From Clostridiales bacterium (GTDB lineage: Bacteria; Bacillota; Clostridia; Oscillospirales; Acutalibacteraceae), in contig JAGZMM010000001.1 of NCBI GenBank assembly GCA_018364155.1, forward strand, positions 434,001 to 498,000: a stretch of 64,000 nt of DNA. Direction: 5' to 3'. The notes under the pieces were generated by a model. It was not told where the DNA came from. It ran no database searches and worked only from the letters and a program-made list of their open reading frames with translations. Numbering within the stretch: the stretch's first letter is position 1; each line of letters opens with the position of its first letter. The position numbers were made by a program, and so were the translations under genes. Shown here piece after piece: positions 42,521-51,514 of this stretch.

Positions 42521-42569
42521 ATTATTTGTATGATTCGAAAAATTCGTTCAAAAGCAGGGAGGGCTCGAT

Positions 42570-45224
42570 TTGATATGGCATAACCACTGCGCCGCGGAGG
42601 TTGCGGCCGAGCTGCAAAGTGACTTGGAGAAAGGGTTGACCGCCGAGAGAGCGGCTGAGCGCCTTGCGATATATGGAAAGAACCGTTTGACCGACCAGAA
42701 AAAAAGAACCTTTTTGCAGCGTTTTGCCGCACAGATGAAGGATTTCATGGTCATTATTTTGCTCATTGCGGCAGCGGTCTCCATTATTGTGACCATTATG
42801 GAGGGAAAAAACGACTGGCTGGAACCGATTGTAATCGTGGCCATCGTGGTGCTCAACGCGGTACTGGGAGTAATCCAGGAATCCAAGGCGGAGGCGGCGC
42901 TGGATGCGCTTAAAAACCTGGCCGCTCCTCATGCGAAGGTGGTGCGGGAAGGAGAAATCTCGGTGATCAACGCCCAGGATCTGGTGCCGGGCGACGTGAT
43001 TTTTCTGGAAGCGGGGGACTTTATTCCCGCTGACGCCCGCCTTATAGAGGGACAGAGCTTACGATGCGACGAGTCGGCGCTGACGGGGGAATCCATCCCG
43101 GCGGAAAAGGACGAAACCGCGCAATTTGAAGAAATCGCCCCAGTGGGAGACCGGCGCAACATGGTGTACGCTGGCTGTACCGTTTCCTACGGCCGTGGAA
43201 AAGCCATCGTGACCGACACGGGGATGAACACCGAAATGGGCAAAATTGCCGCCATGCTTGGTACCCAGCTCGACGACGTGACCCCGCTGCAAAAAAAGCT
43301 CGCCAAGCTTGGAAAAACCCTGGGATTGCTGGCGCTGGGAATCTGTGTGGTCATTTTCCTTTACGGGATCATCACCGGGCAGGGGATTTTAGAAATGTTT
43401 ATGACGGCGGTGGCGCTGGCGGTGGCCGCCATCCCCGAAGGGCTTCCGGCCATTGTCACCATTGTGCTGGCTATGGGCGTGTCCCGCATGGTCAAGAAAA
43501 ACGCCATCATCCGCCGGTTGCCGGCGGTAGAAACGCTGGGTTCGGCCTCGGTCATCTGTTCGGACAAAACTGGGACCCTGACCCAAAACCGGATGACGCT
43601 GACCAAAACCTACGCAAACGGCAAGCTTTTGGACTTTGACCCAAAAACCGAAGACCCGGCTCGGGATTTTCTTTTGAAGTTGGCGGTGCTTTGCAACGAC
43701 GGGCGCATTGAAAAGCAGGCGGACGGAACGGTGCGCTACATCGGCGACCCTACCGAGACGGCGCTTATCGCTGCAGGAGACCTTCTGAACCTGAAAAAAG
43801 GCGAACTGGAAATTGATTTTCCCCGCATGGCGGAGATTCCCTTTGACTCGGACCGCAAGCTGATGACCACCGTCAACTTTGTGGACGGGCGCAACATCGC
43901 GGTAGTCAAGGGTGCTCCGGACATTTTGATGGACCGGTGCAGCAACCAGGGCGTCATCAAGGATGCAGTCAAGGCCAACGAAGCCATGGCGGGAGAAGCG
44001 CTGCGAGTGCTGGCCATCGGCTACAAGGAGCTCGACGAAATTCCCGCAAACCCGACCCCCGGCGAGCTGGAACAGGGCCTGCGTTTCGCGGGGCTTGTGG
44101 GGATGATCGACCCGCCCCGAGAGGAAGCGATGGAAGCGATCGCTACTTGCAAGGCAGCGGGCATCACCACGGTAATGATCACCGGCGACCATGTGACCAC
44201 CGCCTCAGCCATTGCAAAAAAGCTTGGGATTATGGAAGGCGGCAAGGAAGCCATTACCGGCGCCCAGCTGGCCCAGTTAAGCGACGAGCTGCTCAGCCGG
44301 GACATCCGCAAATACGCGGTGTTCGCCCGGGTGACGCCGGCGGATAAAATCCGCATCGTGAAGGCTTGGCAGCAAAAGGGTGAAATCGTCGCCATGACTG
44401 GCGACGGAGTCAACGACGCGCCCGCCTTAAAAGCGGCGGACATCGGCTGTGCCATGGGCGTCACTGGCACTGACGTGGCCAAGGGCGCGGCGGACATGGT
44501 GCTCACCGACGACAATTTTGCCACCATTGTCACGGCGGTCAAGGAAGGCCGGGGCATTTTCGACAACATCCGCAAATCGGTTTATTTCCTGCTCAGCTGC
44601 AACCTGGGAGAGGTGATGGCGGTCTTTGTCTCCATGCTCATCTGGCACACCTCCCCTTTGCTGCCCATTCAGCTTTTGTGGATCAACCTGGTAACCGACA
44701 GCCTCCCTGCCCTGGCTCTGGGCGTGGAGCCGGCAGAGTACGACATTATGAAGCGAAAGCCCCGCCCCAAAAACGAAGGCATCTTCTCCGGAGGCATGGG
44801 AATTGTCTGCGCACTGCAGGGCGTCATGTTCTGTGCCATTACGGTAGTGGCCTACCTGCTGGGGCGGACCCATTTCTTCTCCGGCGGGGACGATCCAGTG
44901 ATGGGCCAGACCATGGGTTTTGCGGTTCTCGCCTTCAGCCAGTTGTTCCACGCTTTTAATGCCCGCTCCCGGCATTCTCTTTTTCGCATCGGTCTTTTCT
45001 CCAATCTGCGAATGCTGGGCGCCTTTGCCGTCTCCGCGCTGATCATGCTAGCAGCTCTTCTGATTCCACCGTTGCAGACTCTGTTCGGCCTGACGGCCCT
45101 CCCTTTGCACGAATGGGAATGGATTTTGGGGCTTTCCCTTTCTCCCATCGTGGTGGTGGAGCTTTCCAAGTTCGGGATTTGGATTTACCGGAAATGTAGG
45201 GGTAAAAAGAAACACGACGAGTAA
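42570..45224 (+). CDS. P-type cation-transporting ATPase (P2A, calcium type)
   Basis: 884 aa, full length, in the SERCA/PMR1-like group: N-terminal cation-ATPase domain, TGES (LTGESIPAEKDE) actuator loop, ion-site PEGLP in M4 (residues 289-293), phosphorylated Asp332 in DKTGTLT, MITGDHVTTA and TGDGVNDAPALK hinge motifs, and M5/M6 with SCNLGE and LLWINLVTDSLPALALGVEP. The Asn and Asp in M6 support Ca2+ transport. Start is TTG 42570 after GGGAGGG. Monocistronic. Confidence 0.95.
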   Translation: MIWHNHCAAEVAAELQSDLEKGLTAERAAERLAIYGKNRLTDQKKRTFLQRFAAQMKDFMVIILLIAAAVSIIVTIMEGKNDWLEPIVIVAIVVLNAVLGVIQESKAEAALDALKNLAAPHAKVVREGEISVINAQDLVPGDVIFLEAGDFIPADARLIEGQSLRCDESALTGESIPAEKDETAQFEEIAPVGDRRNMVYAGCTVSYGRGKAIVTDTGMNTEMGKIAAMLGTQLDDVTPLQKKLAKLGKTLGLLALGICVVIFLYGIITGQGILEMFMTAVALAVAAIPEGLPAIVTIVLAMGVSRMVKKNAIIRRLPAVETLGSASVICSDKTGTLTQNRMTLTKTYANGKLLDFDPKTEDPARDFLLKLAVLCNDGRIEKQADGTVRYIGDPTETALIAAGDLLNLKKGELEIDFPRMAEIPFDSDRKLMTTVNFVDGRNIAVVKGAPDILMDRCSNQGVIKDAVKANEAMAGEALRVLAIGYKELDEIPANPTPGELEQGLRFAGLVGMIDPPREEAMEAIATCKAAGITTVMITGDHVTTASAIAKKLGIMEGGKEAITGAQLAQLSDELLSRDIRKYAVFARVTPADKIRIVKAWQQKGEIVAMTGDGVNDAPALKAADIGCAMGVTGTDVAKGAADMVLTDDNFATIVTAVKEGRGIFDNIRKSVYFLLSCNLGEVMAVFVSMLIWHTSPLLPIQLLWINLVTDSLPALALGVEPAEYDIMKRKPRPKNEGIFSGGMGIVCALQGVMFCAITVVAYLLGRTHFFSGGDDPVMGQTMGFAVLAFSQLFHAFNARSRHSLFRIGLFSNLRMLGAFAVSALIMLAALLIPPLQTLFGLTALPLHEWEWILGLSLSPIVVVELSKFGIWIYRKCRGKKKHDE

Positions 45225-45228
45225 AAAA

Positions 45229-45277
45229 CAAAGAGACAAAGGGCAAGGCCGAAATGGCCTTGCCCTTTGTCTCTTTG
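45229..45277. terminator. 22-bp perfect inverted-repeat terminator
   Basis: CAAAGAGACAAAGGGCAAGG... arm at 45229-45250 and exact complement at 45256-45277 around GAAAT, 4 bp after the ATPase stop. T-tract is short. Confidence 0.85.
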
Positions 45278-45382
45278 TTGGAAAAGGAATTCATCTATCG
45301 AGCTGCCGTTCTTCTTCCCTATGCCAGGAGGTCCACAGCAGAGGAAAGAAACGCAAGGAACGGCATAAGACTTAAGCAAATG

Positions 45383-45868
45383 CTACGGGTTATCTTTTCC
45401 GGTGGAAAAAAGAAAAATTTTTCCACGGCACTTTTCCAGATGAGTGGAATCGGTGATACGATACACAAGGGTCAGCACGGCTGCGAACAGCAAACACAGG
45501 TATCCGACACCCGTGAGAGATAATCCGATCGCAGCCGGCCGCCAAGAGGACAGCAACCAAAAAAGAACAAGGCCGAAAAGCGGAAGAAAAAGAGAGACCA
45601 TCGTCCGTACTCGCTGGCGTTTGGAAAACGCTAGAAAAAGGACGCCCGCCGCCGGAATCACCAAAAAGCCAACGGCACATAACCAGAAGCCTTCCTTCCA
45701 AAAGGAAGCCGTACACAAAAAAGCAAAGCCGCTGGTTTCTTTCCCGCCTTCAGACAAGTCTGCCGGAAAAAAGGGAAGAAACAAGGCGAGCCACACAACA
45801 CCGTATAAGGCCATCTGCGCATATCTGACCATCCGCACGGCCCTTTGCCCTCCCTTTTGCCAGTCCAT
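45383..45868 (-). CDS. Small membrane protein, unknown
   Basis: A 161-aa protein with four hydrophobic helices (about residues 17-32, 58-80, 88-106 and 112-134), no known family. The start is uncertain: ATG 45868 has no clear ribosome site, ATG 45835 has AAAGGG 8 nt upstream. It is divergent from the XRE regulator gene, which may regulate it (inference). Confidence 0.65.
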   Translation of the reverse strand: MDWQKGGQRAVRMVRYAQMALYGVVWLALFLPFFPADLSEGGKETSGFAFLCTASFWKEGFWLCAVGFLVIPAAGVLFLAFSKRQRVRTMVSLFLPLFGLVLFWLLSSWRPAAIGLSLTGVGYLCLLFAAVLTLVYRITDSTHLEKCRGKIFLFSTGKDNP

Positions 45869-45972
45869 TCATTCGCTATAATGATACAAATGTATAAGTT
45901 TCTTCCTAATCCTAGATAATAATACAGTAGAATCTTACGAGTGTCAATCCCAAATTCGAAGATTTATTACAA

Positions 45973-46004
45973 TTTTCGCGAAAAACTCGACAATTTCTTA
46001 TAAT
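45973..46004 (+). promoter_or_regulatory. Promoter/operator of XRE gene
   Basis: TATAAT at 45999-46004 has no good -35, but a perfect 12-bp palindrome TTTTCGCGAAAA (45973-45984) occupies the -35 position. This could be an operator for the XRE protein itself. Confidence 0.45.
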
Positions 46005-46027
46005 AAAAAAGAAAAGGAGGGGAGATC

Positions 46028-46357
46028 ATGATTGGTGAACGCCTACAAGAACTGCGTAAGGACCATGGTATGTCCCAGCTGGAGCTGGCGCAGAAGCTCC
46101 ACGTTTCCTTTCATACCATCTCCTCCTACGAGCGGGACCGGAGCATGCCAAACGACGAAATTAAACTGAAAATTGCCAAGCTGTTCGATGTCTCCCTAGA
46201 CTTTCTTCTGGGTCTCATCGACGTCCCTCTTTCCTACAAACGGGAGCCCAACTGCCTGCCGCTGCCCAAGGATTTCTCCGAACGGGAAATGGAGCAGGTA
46301 CGCGATTATGTGGAGTTTATAACGTTTCAGCGGGAAAAGAGATGCGAAAAGGCATAA
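46028..46357 (+). CDS. XRE family helix-turn-helix regulator
   Basis: A 109-aa Cro/CI-type regulator: HTH in residues about 6-60 (MSQLELAQKLHVSFHTISSYERDRSMPN), followed by FDVSLDFLLGLIDVP, the usual end of such domains, and an amphipathic C-terminal tail. ATG 46028 is preceded by AAAGGAGGGG. It stands between a divergent membrane protein gene and a VOC protein gene; targets are unknown. Confidence 0.9.
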   Translation: MIGERLQELRKDHGMSQLELAQKLHVSFHTISSYERDRSMPNDEIKLKIAKLFDVSLDFLLGLIDVPLSYKREPNCLPLPKDFSEREMEQVRDYVEFITFQREKRCEKA

Positions 46358-46410
46358 AAGCCGCTGGATGAGAAAGCCGTGAGATCCGGTGACAGGCTTT
46401 GGTTTGGCTA

Positions 46411-46439
46411 TTGTGTCCGGAACCTTAGTTTGTTATGCT
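46411..46439 (+). promoter_or_regulatory. Promoter of VOC gene
   Basis: TTGTGT, 17-bp spacer, TATGCT; AGGAGGTG follows about 12 bp downstream. Confidence 0.7.
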
Positions 46440-46464
46440 TGTCGGTATAGGAGGTGCTTTTGCT

Positions 46465-46890
46465 ATGAGTAAAGGACAGGACATAAAATTATACGCGTTG
46501 ACGCTTGACTGCAAAGACCCGTACAAGCTAGCAACATTCTACGCGGCGCTGCTTCAATGGGAAATCCCGTTTTTTGACGAAGAATACGCCTGTGTCGGCG
46601 CTCCGGGAGCGGCTCAGGGCGCATATCCCGGCATCACGTTTCAAAGAAACCCCGAGTATAAACCGCCGGTTTGGCCGGCCAAACCCGGCGCGCAGCAGCA
46701 AATGGCGCATATGGATTTTGCTGTGTACGATTTGGAAAAGGCAGTGGAGCATGCTGTCAGGTGCGGCGCAACCATAGCAGATGAGCAGTTTTCCGATGGC
46801 TGGAAGGTGATGCTTGACCCTGAAGGGCATCCGTTTTGCTTATGCAAGATGACTTCCCTGTTTGAAAACGTCGATTTCGCGCTGCGGTAG
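46465..46890 (+). CDS. VOC (glyoxalase/bleomycin-resistance-like) family protein
   Basis: A 141-aa protein with two beta-alpha-beta-beta-beta halves: LYALTLDCKDPYKLATFYAALLQWEI and HMDFAVYDLEKAVEHAVRCGATI, ending in DPEGHPFCLCK. Members of this subgroup (glyoxalase-like domain) include resistance proteins and enzymes; substrate unknown. Start ATG 46465 after GGAGGTG; an upstream ATG at 46435 overlaps the -10 box. Confidence 0.88.
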   Translation: MSKGQDIKLYALTLDCKDPYKLATFYAALLQWEIPFFDEEYACVGAPGAAQGAYPGITFQRNPEYKPPVWPAKPGAQQQMAHMDFAVYDLEKAVEHAVRCGATIADEQFSDGWKVMLDPEGHPFCLCKMTSLFENVDFALR

Positions 46891-46970
46891 GAAACCGCAA
46901 AGCAGCCTTTCCTTTCTTGATGCAGGCGGCTGCTTTTGACGCTTCCAACACAATCGGCCCGATTCGCTTG

Positions 46971-47019
46971 AAAATACAAAAAACCGGTGAGAAAATTCCT
47001 CACCGGTTTTTTGTATTTT
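46971..47019. terminator. 21-bp perfect bidirectional terminator
   Basis: AAAATACAAAAAACCGGTGA... arm 46971-46991 and exact complement 46999-47019 with a 7-nt loop; A and T runs at both outer ends. Shared by the VOC gene and rsmA. Confidence 0.92.
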
Positions 47020-47036
47020 GCTCATTTCATAGCGGC

Positions 47037-47903
47037 TTATGATGCAAATCGGTCGGACAGGACGTTTACCAGGGCGGCGAACTGTTCAAGCGTCAGCTGT
47101 TCGGCCCGGGCGGTCGGAGAAAGCCCAGCGGACTCAATGGCGGCAAGCAGAGCGTCCTTGGGTATGGAAAGCCCAGCGCTGACTGCGTTTAAAATAGTTT
47201 TACGCCGCTGGCCGAAGGCGGCCTTGATGACGGCAAAAAGCCTGCGCTCGTCTCGCACCTGCACCGGCGGTGTTTCCCGCACGGTCAAAGAAATCACCGC
47301 CGAGTCCACATGGGGCGCCGGTAGAAAGGAACCCCGGCTGACTTCAAAGAGGACCTTGGGCCTCGCATAATACTGCACCGCCAGCGAAATGGCGCCCGAC
47401 GCACGGGTACCGGGCGCGGCACAGATGCGCTCGGCCGCTTCCTTTTGCACCATAACGGTGATGGAGGAAACCGGCAGCCGGCTTTCCATCAAGGCCATGA
47501 GGATAGGCGAGGTGATATAATAAGGCAGGTTTGCACAGACAGCCACCTGCATGCCTGGGAATTCTTCTCGAAGAAGGGCGGCCAGGTCCAGCTTCAATAC
47601 GTCGCCGTGAATGACGTTGACGTTGTCGAATTCCTCCAGGGTTTCTTCTAAAACCGGAAGCAGCCTACGGTCCAGCTCAACAGCCACTACCTTTTTCGCC
47701 TGCTTGCATAGCTCTGTGGTCAGCACCCCGATGCCAGGGCCGATTTCCAGGACACCGGTCTCCTTGTCTGCTCCGCATAAGGACGCCATGCGTGGACAGA
47801 CGGTGGGGTTTATGAGAAAATTCTGCCCTAAGGACTTGGAAAAGGAAAACCCGTGCCGGGAAAGAAGGGCTTTGATGGTACCGATGTCGGAAAGGCGGTC
47901 CAT
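47037..47903 (-). CDS. rsmA: 16S rRNA dimethyladenosine transferase
   Basis: Dimethylates A1518 and A1519 of 16S rRNA. A 288-aa protein with FSKSLGQNFLIN, the SAM motif LEIGPGIGVLT and catalytic NLPYYITSP. C-terminal helical domain complete. Start ATG 47903 behind AGCGAGGA; upstream frame overlaps the divergent dCMP deaminase promoter. Loss causes kasugamycin resistance in other bacteria. Confidence 0.97.
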   Translation of the reverse strand: MDRLSDIGTIKALLSRHGFSFSKSLGQNFLINPTVCPRMASLCGADKETGVLEIGPGIGVLTTELCKQAKKVVAVELDRRLLPVLEETLEEFDNVNVIHGDVLKLDLAALLREEFPGMQVAVCANLPYYITSPILMALMESRLPVSSITVMVQKEAAERICAAPGTRASGAISLAVQYYARPKVLFEVSRGSFLPAPHVDSAVISLTVRETPPVQVRDERRLFAVIKAAFGQRRKTILNAVSAGLSIPKDALLAAIESAGLSPTARAEQLTLEQFAALVNVLSDRFAS

Positions 47904-47941
47904 GCGTGTTCCTCGCTTTCGTATTGGATCAAAGTTGATGA

Positions 47942-47970
47942 TTGCGTATTCGGAAAAAATCCGGTATGAT
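47942..47970 (+). promoter_or_regulatory. Promoter of dCMP deaminase gene
   Basis: TTGCGT, exact 17-bp spacer, TATGAT, about 48 bp before the start. Confidence 0.8.
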
Positions 47971-48017
47971 GAAGAAAAAGAGGCTTTTTCGAAAAAGCCG
48001 AACAGGAGGGAATCCCC

Positions 48018-48506
48018 ATGACCAGACGGGACAAGGAGAATTATTACCTGGACATCGCCCAGACCGTGGCCGAGCGCGGCACCTGCCTGCGCCGCAACTT
48101 CGGCGCCATCATCGTCAAAAACGACCAGATCATCGCCACCGGCTACAACGGTGCGCCCCGGGGCCGAAAAAACTGCTGTGACATGGGGGTATGTATGCGC
48201 GAGAAGCTGGGGATTCCCAAAGGGGAACGATATGAGCTGTGCCGCTCGGTCCATGCGGAGGCAAACGCCATCATTTCCGCCGCCCGCAACGATATGATCG
48301 GCAGCACCCTGTACATGGTCTGTCGGGATGCGAAAACCAATGAAATCGTCCCCGGTACCAGCCCCTGCTCCATGTGCCGCCGGCTCATCATCAACGCCGG
48401 CATTAAGCGGGTAGTCATCCGCAACACAACACAGGAATTCACCGCCGTCTATGTACAGGAATGGGTGGACAACGACGAGGTCCTCACCGGAGAGGGCGGG
48501 TATTGA
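48018..48506 (+). CDS. Deoxycytidylate (dCMP) deaminase, ComEB type
   Basis: Deaminates dCMP to dUMP for dTMP synthesis. The 162-aa zinc enzyme has HAEAN (His79, catalytic Glu81) and PCSMC (Cys117, Cys120), plus the dCMP-type GYNGAPRG segment and an extra CC/C cluster near 53-59. It lies alone, convergent with rlmI. In B. subtilis the homologue is comEB, but there is no competence operon here. Confidence 0.94.
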   Translation: MTRRDKENYYLDIAQTVAERGTCLRRNFGAIIVKNDQIIATGYNGAPRGRKNCCDMGVCMREKLGIPKGERYELCRSVHAEANAIISAARNDMIGSTLYMVCRDAKTNEIVPGTSPCSMCRRLIINAGIKRVVIRNTTQEFTAVYVQEWVDNDEVLTGEGGY

Positions 48507-48519
48507 GCCGCATGTCCGG

Positions 48520-49722
48520 TCAGGCTTCCCGTACGATTTGCAACAGATAGAATTTCAGGTAATAGGACTGCTCGTCCGCCCAGAGAATGGGATGGTCGGG
48601 CGACTGAGTGCGAAACTCCAGCTGGCGCACCCGGCAGCGGGCGTCCCCGGCGGCCTGGCGGATGACCTGGGCAAAAAGCTCCTGGGTCATAAAATGCGAG
48701 CAGGTGCAGGTGGCGAGATATCCCCCATCGCGCACCAAGGCCATGGCTCGGCGGTTGATCTCCCGGTAGCCTCTCGCCGCCGCCTTCACCGAACTGCGGG
48801 ACTTGGTAAAGGCAGGCGGATCGAGCACCACCACGTCGTACTGCTCCCCTTTTTCCTCAAGCCTTGGAAGCAGGTCGAACACGTCGGCGCACAGAAACTC
48901 CACCCGGTCCTCAAAGCCGTTTAAAGCGGCGTTTTTCCGGGCCTGTTCCACTGCTAGCTGGGACGCGTCCACTCCTGTCACCCGTTTTGCGCCGCCCGCC
49001 GCGGCGTTGAGCGCAAAGGACCCGGTGTGGGTAAAGCAGTCGAGCACCTTTGCCCCCTTGCACAGCTTGCGCAGGGCGAAACGGTTAAACCGCTGGTCGA
49101 GAAAATAGCCGGTTTTCTGCCCTTCGGCCACATCCACCTCAAATTTAAGGCCGTTTTCCTCGATTTCTATCTTCGTATCGAAGGGCGCACCCAAAAAGCC
49201 GGAAAATAGCTCCATCCCTTCCTTACGTCGCACCTTGGCGTCGGACCGCTCATATACGCCGGTGACCGGGAAGCCTTCCGCTTCCAGCCGCTCGCACAAC
49301 AGGCGAAGAAGGGTGCCTTTGAGCCGGTCAATCCCCAGCGCCAGAGACTGGACAACCAGAACACTCCCATACTTGTCCACCGTCAGGCCGGGCAGAAAGT
49401 CCGCCTCGCCGAACACCAGGCGGCAGGTATGAAGCCCCGTCACTGCTTTTCGCAGGTCTACACAGGCATCGATTCGTCTGCGCAGGAATGGCTCGTCGAT
49501 TTCCTGCGCATTTTTTCTGGTAAGCAGCCGCACGGTGATTTTCGACTGGGTGTTGAGAAAGCCGGCGCCCTGAAAATAGCCGCCGAAATCCATCACGTCC
49601 ACCATATCCCCGTCTTTTGGCTCTCCCTTGATTTGGGCGATCTCATTGTCATACACCCAAAGGCCTCCAGCCTTTAAAGCCCGGCCCTCGCCTTTTTTGA
49701 GCCATACCTGTCCTCTTTGCAA
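48520..49722 (-). CDS. rlmI: 23S rRNA m5C methyltransferase RlmI-like (PUA domain)
   Basis: A 400-aa class I methyltransferase: N-terminal PUA (LKKGEGRALKAGGLWVYDNE), then VLDCFTHTGSFAL SAM motif and VVLDPPAFTKSR catalytic loop. Start set at TTG 49722 with GGGGAG upstream, because the upstream ATG 49758 lies within the TATAAT box of the promoter. RlmI methylates C1962 of 23S rRNA in E. coli; orthology here is likely rather than certain. Confidence 0.88.
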   Translation of the reverse strand: MQRGQVWLKKGEGRALKAGGLWVYDNEIAQIKGEPKDGDMVDVMDFGGYFQGAGFLNTQSKITVRLLTRKNAQEIDEPFLRRRIDACVDLRKAVTGLHTCRLVFGEADFLPGLTVDKYGSVLVVQSLALGIDRLKGTLLRLLCERLEAEGFPVTGVYERSDAKVRRKEGMELFSGFLGAPFDTKIEIEENGLKFEVDVAEGQKTGYFLDQRFNRFALRKLCKGAKVLDCFTHTGSFALNAAAGGAKRVTGVDASQLAVEQARKNAALNGFEDRVEFLCADVFDLLPRLEEKGEQYDVVVLDPPAFTKSRSSVKAAARGYREINRRAMALVRDGGYLATCTCSHFMTQELFAQVIRQAAGDARCRVRQLEFRTQSPDHPILWADEQSYYLKFYLLQIVREA

Positions 49723-49756
49723 TGCGCCTCTCCCCTTTGCGAACAAAACTTCGTGC

Positions 49757-49767
49757 ATTATACCACA
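49757..49767 (-). promoter_or_regulatory. Extended -10 promoter of rlmI
   Basis: TGTGGTATAAT on the minus strand (TATAAT at 49762-49757) without a good -35 at 17 bp. Confidence 0.7.
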
Positions 49768-49828
49768 TCTTCTCTGAAAAACATACAAGTTTCCTCTGTT
49801 CTTTGCGGTTTTTCTGCAAAAAAACTGC

Positions 49829-49857
49829 TTTACTTTGCTGTGCTAATATAGTAGAAT
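49829..49857 (+). promoter_or_regulatory. Promoter of amino-acid ABC transporter operon
   Basis: TTTACT, 17-bp spacer, TAGAAT. A leader of about 110 nt with a GCGGC/GCCGC hairpin precedes the first start; no known riboswitch motif seen. Confidence 0.7.
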
Positions 49858-49974
49858 ACCAGTGGAATAAATCCTGTAAGCTTGGATGCTTGCGGGAAAA
49901 CGCGGTGGAAAACGCCATCGGTATGCGGCATGGGTTTTAAGCCGCGGCAATTTTGTTTAGGAGGGTATTTTTGC

Positions 49975-50748
49975 ATGAAAAAGAAACTGACACTGGTCCT
50001 GGCTTTCGTCATGGTACTGACCATGTGCCTGTCCTTTGCGTCCTGCAGCAAGGCCGAGAGCAAACTGGTGGTAGGCGTGGACAACGCGTTTCCGCCTATG
50101 GGCTTTGTGGACGACAAGGGCAACCTGACCGGATTTGACATCGAGCTTGCCAAGGAAGTGGGCAAGCGGCTCAACCTCGACGTGGAAATCCAAGCCATTG
50201 ACTGGAAACGCAAGCAGGACGAGCTGGACGCGGGCAATGTGGACTGCCTGTGGAACGGCTACACCATCACCCAGGAGCGCCTGGATGCCTGCACCATCTC
50301 CGAGCCTTACATGAAGAACCGCCAGATCATCGCCGTCAAGGCCGACTCGGCCATTGCGTCTTTGGACGACCTGAAAGGCAAGAAGCTGGCGCTGCAGTCG
50401 GAATCCTCCGCTGCCGAGGCGCTGGACAGCAAGCCGGATTTCAAGGCTTCTCTGGGTCAGGTGCTTCTCTTCGACGACAATAACCAGGCCCTTCTCGATC
50501 TGGAAGCGGGCGGCTGTGACGCGGTGCTGCTGGACGAAGTGGTGGCCAACTACCACGTGAAAACAGATGCCAAGATTAAAGTGCTCGACATTTCTCTGGC
50601 TGACGAAGAGTACGGCATTGGCTTCCGCAAGGCGGATACCGCCCTGTGCGAAAAGGTGGAAAAGGCACTGCACGAGATGAAGGAAGACGGTTCTTTGGCG
50701 GAGCTGTCTACGAAGTGGTTCGGCAAGGACGTAACCACCGTAAAATAA
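49975..50748 (+). CDS. Amino-acid ABC transporter substrate-binding lipoprotein
   Basis: A 257-aa protein with lipoprotein signal peptide (charged MKKK, hydrophobic core, lipobox FASC with Cys24) and the polar amino-acid binding fold (VGVDNAFPPMGFVDDKGNLTGFDIELA; Arg in FRKAD). It binds the ligand outside the membrane. ATG 49975 follows AGGAGG. First of three genes; the ligand class (probably polar amino acid such as glutamine or cystine) cannot be fixed. Confidence 0.93.
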   Translation: MKKKLTLVLAFVMVLTMCLSFASCSKAESKLVVGVDNAFPPMGFVDDKGNLTGFDIELAKEVGKRLNLDVEIQAIDWKRKQDELDAGNVDCLWNGYTITQERLDACTISEPYMKNRQIIAVKADSAIASLDDLKGKKLALQSESSAAEALDSKPDFKASLGQVLLFDDNNQALLDLEAGGCDAVLLDEVVANYHVKTDAKIKVLDISLADEEYGIGFRKADTALCEKVEKALHEMKEDGSLAELSTKWFGKDVTTVK

Positions 50749-50778
50749 AAAAAGCCTTTAAAACATCGAAACAATTTG

Positions 50779-50813
50779 GGAGCCCGCGCGGGCAGACGGC
50801 GCGGGCTCCTTTG
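50779..50813 (+). terminator. Intercistronic hairpin between binding protein and permease genes
   Basis: Perfect 11-bp arms GGAGCCCGCGC (50779-50789) and complement (50799-50809), then CTTTGG. Weak tail suggests partial termination or 3' protection of the upstream message. Confidence 0.7.
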
Positions 50814-50827
50814 GAGGTTAAAAGCAG

Positions 50828-51499
50828 ATGGACGGTTTTCTCGCATGGCTGCAGGATTTCGGGAGCTTGTTTGGCCAGCTGGCCGAGGGCTTCGGCACCA
50901 CGGTGCTCATTTTCCTGCTTACGCTGGTGTTCGCACTGCCCCTGGGCATGCCGCTGGCGCTGGGACGGATGTCCAAGTGCGCCTGGATCCGCAAGCCCAT
51001 TGAAATCTTGCTGCTCATCGTGCGGGGCACGCCGTTGATGCTGCAAATCATCTTTGTCTATTTTGGTCCGTATTTTCTGTTCGGGATTCCTCTTTCCGGA
51101 TACCGATTCCCGGCGACCATCATCGCTTTCTCCATCAATTACGCGTGTTATTTCGCGGAAATCTACCGGGGCGGCTTGGAGTCCATCCCGGTGGGGCAGC
51201 ACGAGGCGGCGCAGGTGCTGGGCTTTTCCAAAAAGCAGACCTTTTTCCGCATTGTGCTTCCACAGGTGTGCAAGCGGATTCTGCCGCCTATGTCCAACGA
51301 GGTCATCACTTTAATTAAGGACACGGCTTTGGCACAGACGGTGGCGGTGATGGAGCTGTTCCGAGTGGCGAACGCCGCGGCAAACGCCCGCACCTCCTTG
51401 ATGCCGATTGTGCTCGCCGGTGTTTTCTATCTGTTCGGCAGCTTCGTCATCACGCGGGTCTTCAACTTTGCAGAGCGCAAGCTCGGCTATTACCGGTAA
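50828..51499 (+). CDS. Amino-acid ABC transporter permease
   Basis: A 223-aa HisM/GlnP-type permease with about five membrane helices and the ABC-coupling EAA loop (HEAAQVLGFSKKQTFFRIVLPQ, about residues 138-160). Typical N-terminal GFGTTVLIFLLTLVFALPLG and RGTPLMLQIIF segments. It starts 18 bp after the intercistronic hairpin and is followed 16 bp later by the ATPase gene. Confidence 0.95.
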   Translation: MDGFLAWLQDFGSLFGQLAEGFGTTVLIFLLTLVFALPLGMPLALGRMSKCAWIRKPIEILLLIVRGTPLMLQIIFVYFGPYFLFGIPLSGYRFPATIIAFSINYACYFAEIYRGGLESIPVGQHEAAQVLGFSKKQTFFRIVLPQVCKRILPPMSNEVITLIKDTALAQTVAVMELFRVANAAANARTSLMPIVLAGVFYLFGSFVITRVFNFAERKLGYYR

Positions 51500-51514
51500 A
51501 GGGGGCGTCAGACA

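Larger units (their letters stand above)
42178..42569. other. Divergent regulatory region rodA / P-type ATPase
   Basis: About 390 bp with one strong promoter at each end. The centre (42240-42480) has no supported gene, only short frames without ribosome sites and a weak hairpin ACGGG/CCCGT near 42249-42267. Confidence 0.55.

Noticed and set aside
49723..49788. Longer rlmI start at ATG 49758
   Set aside because: That ATG is part of the TATAAT box of an extended -10 promoter, so it would not be in the mRNA.
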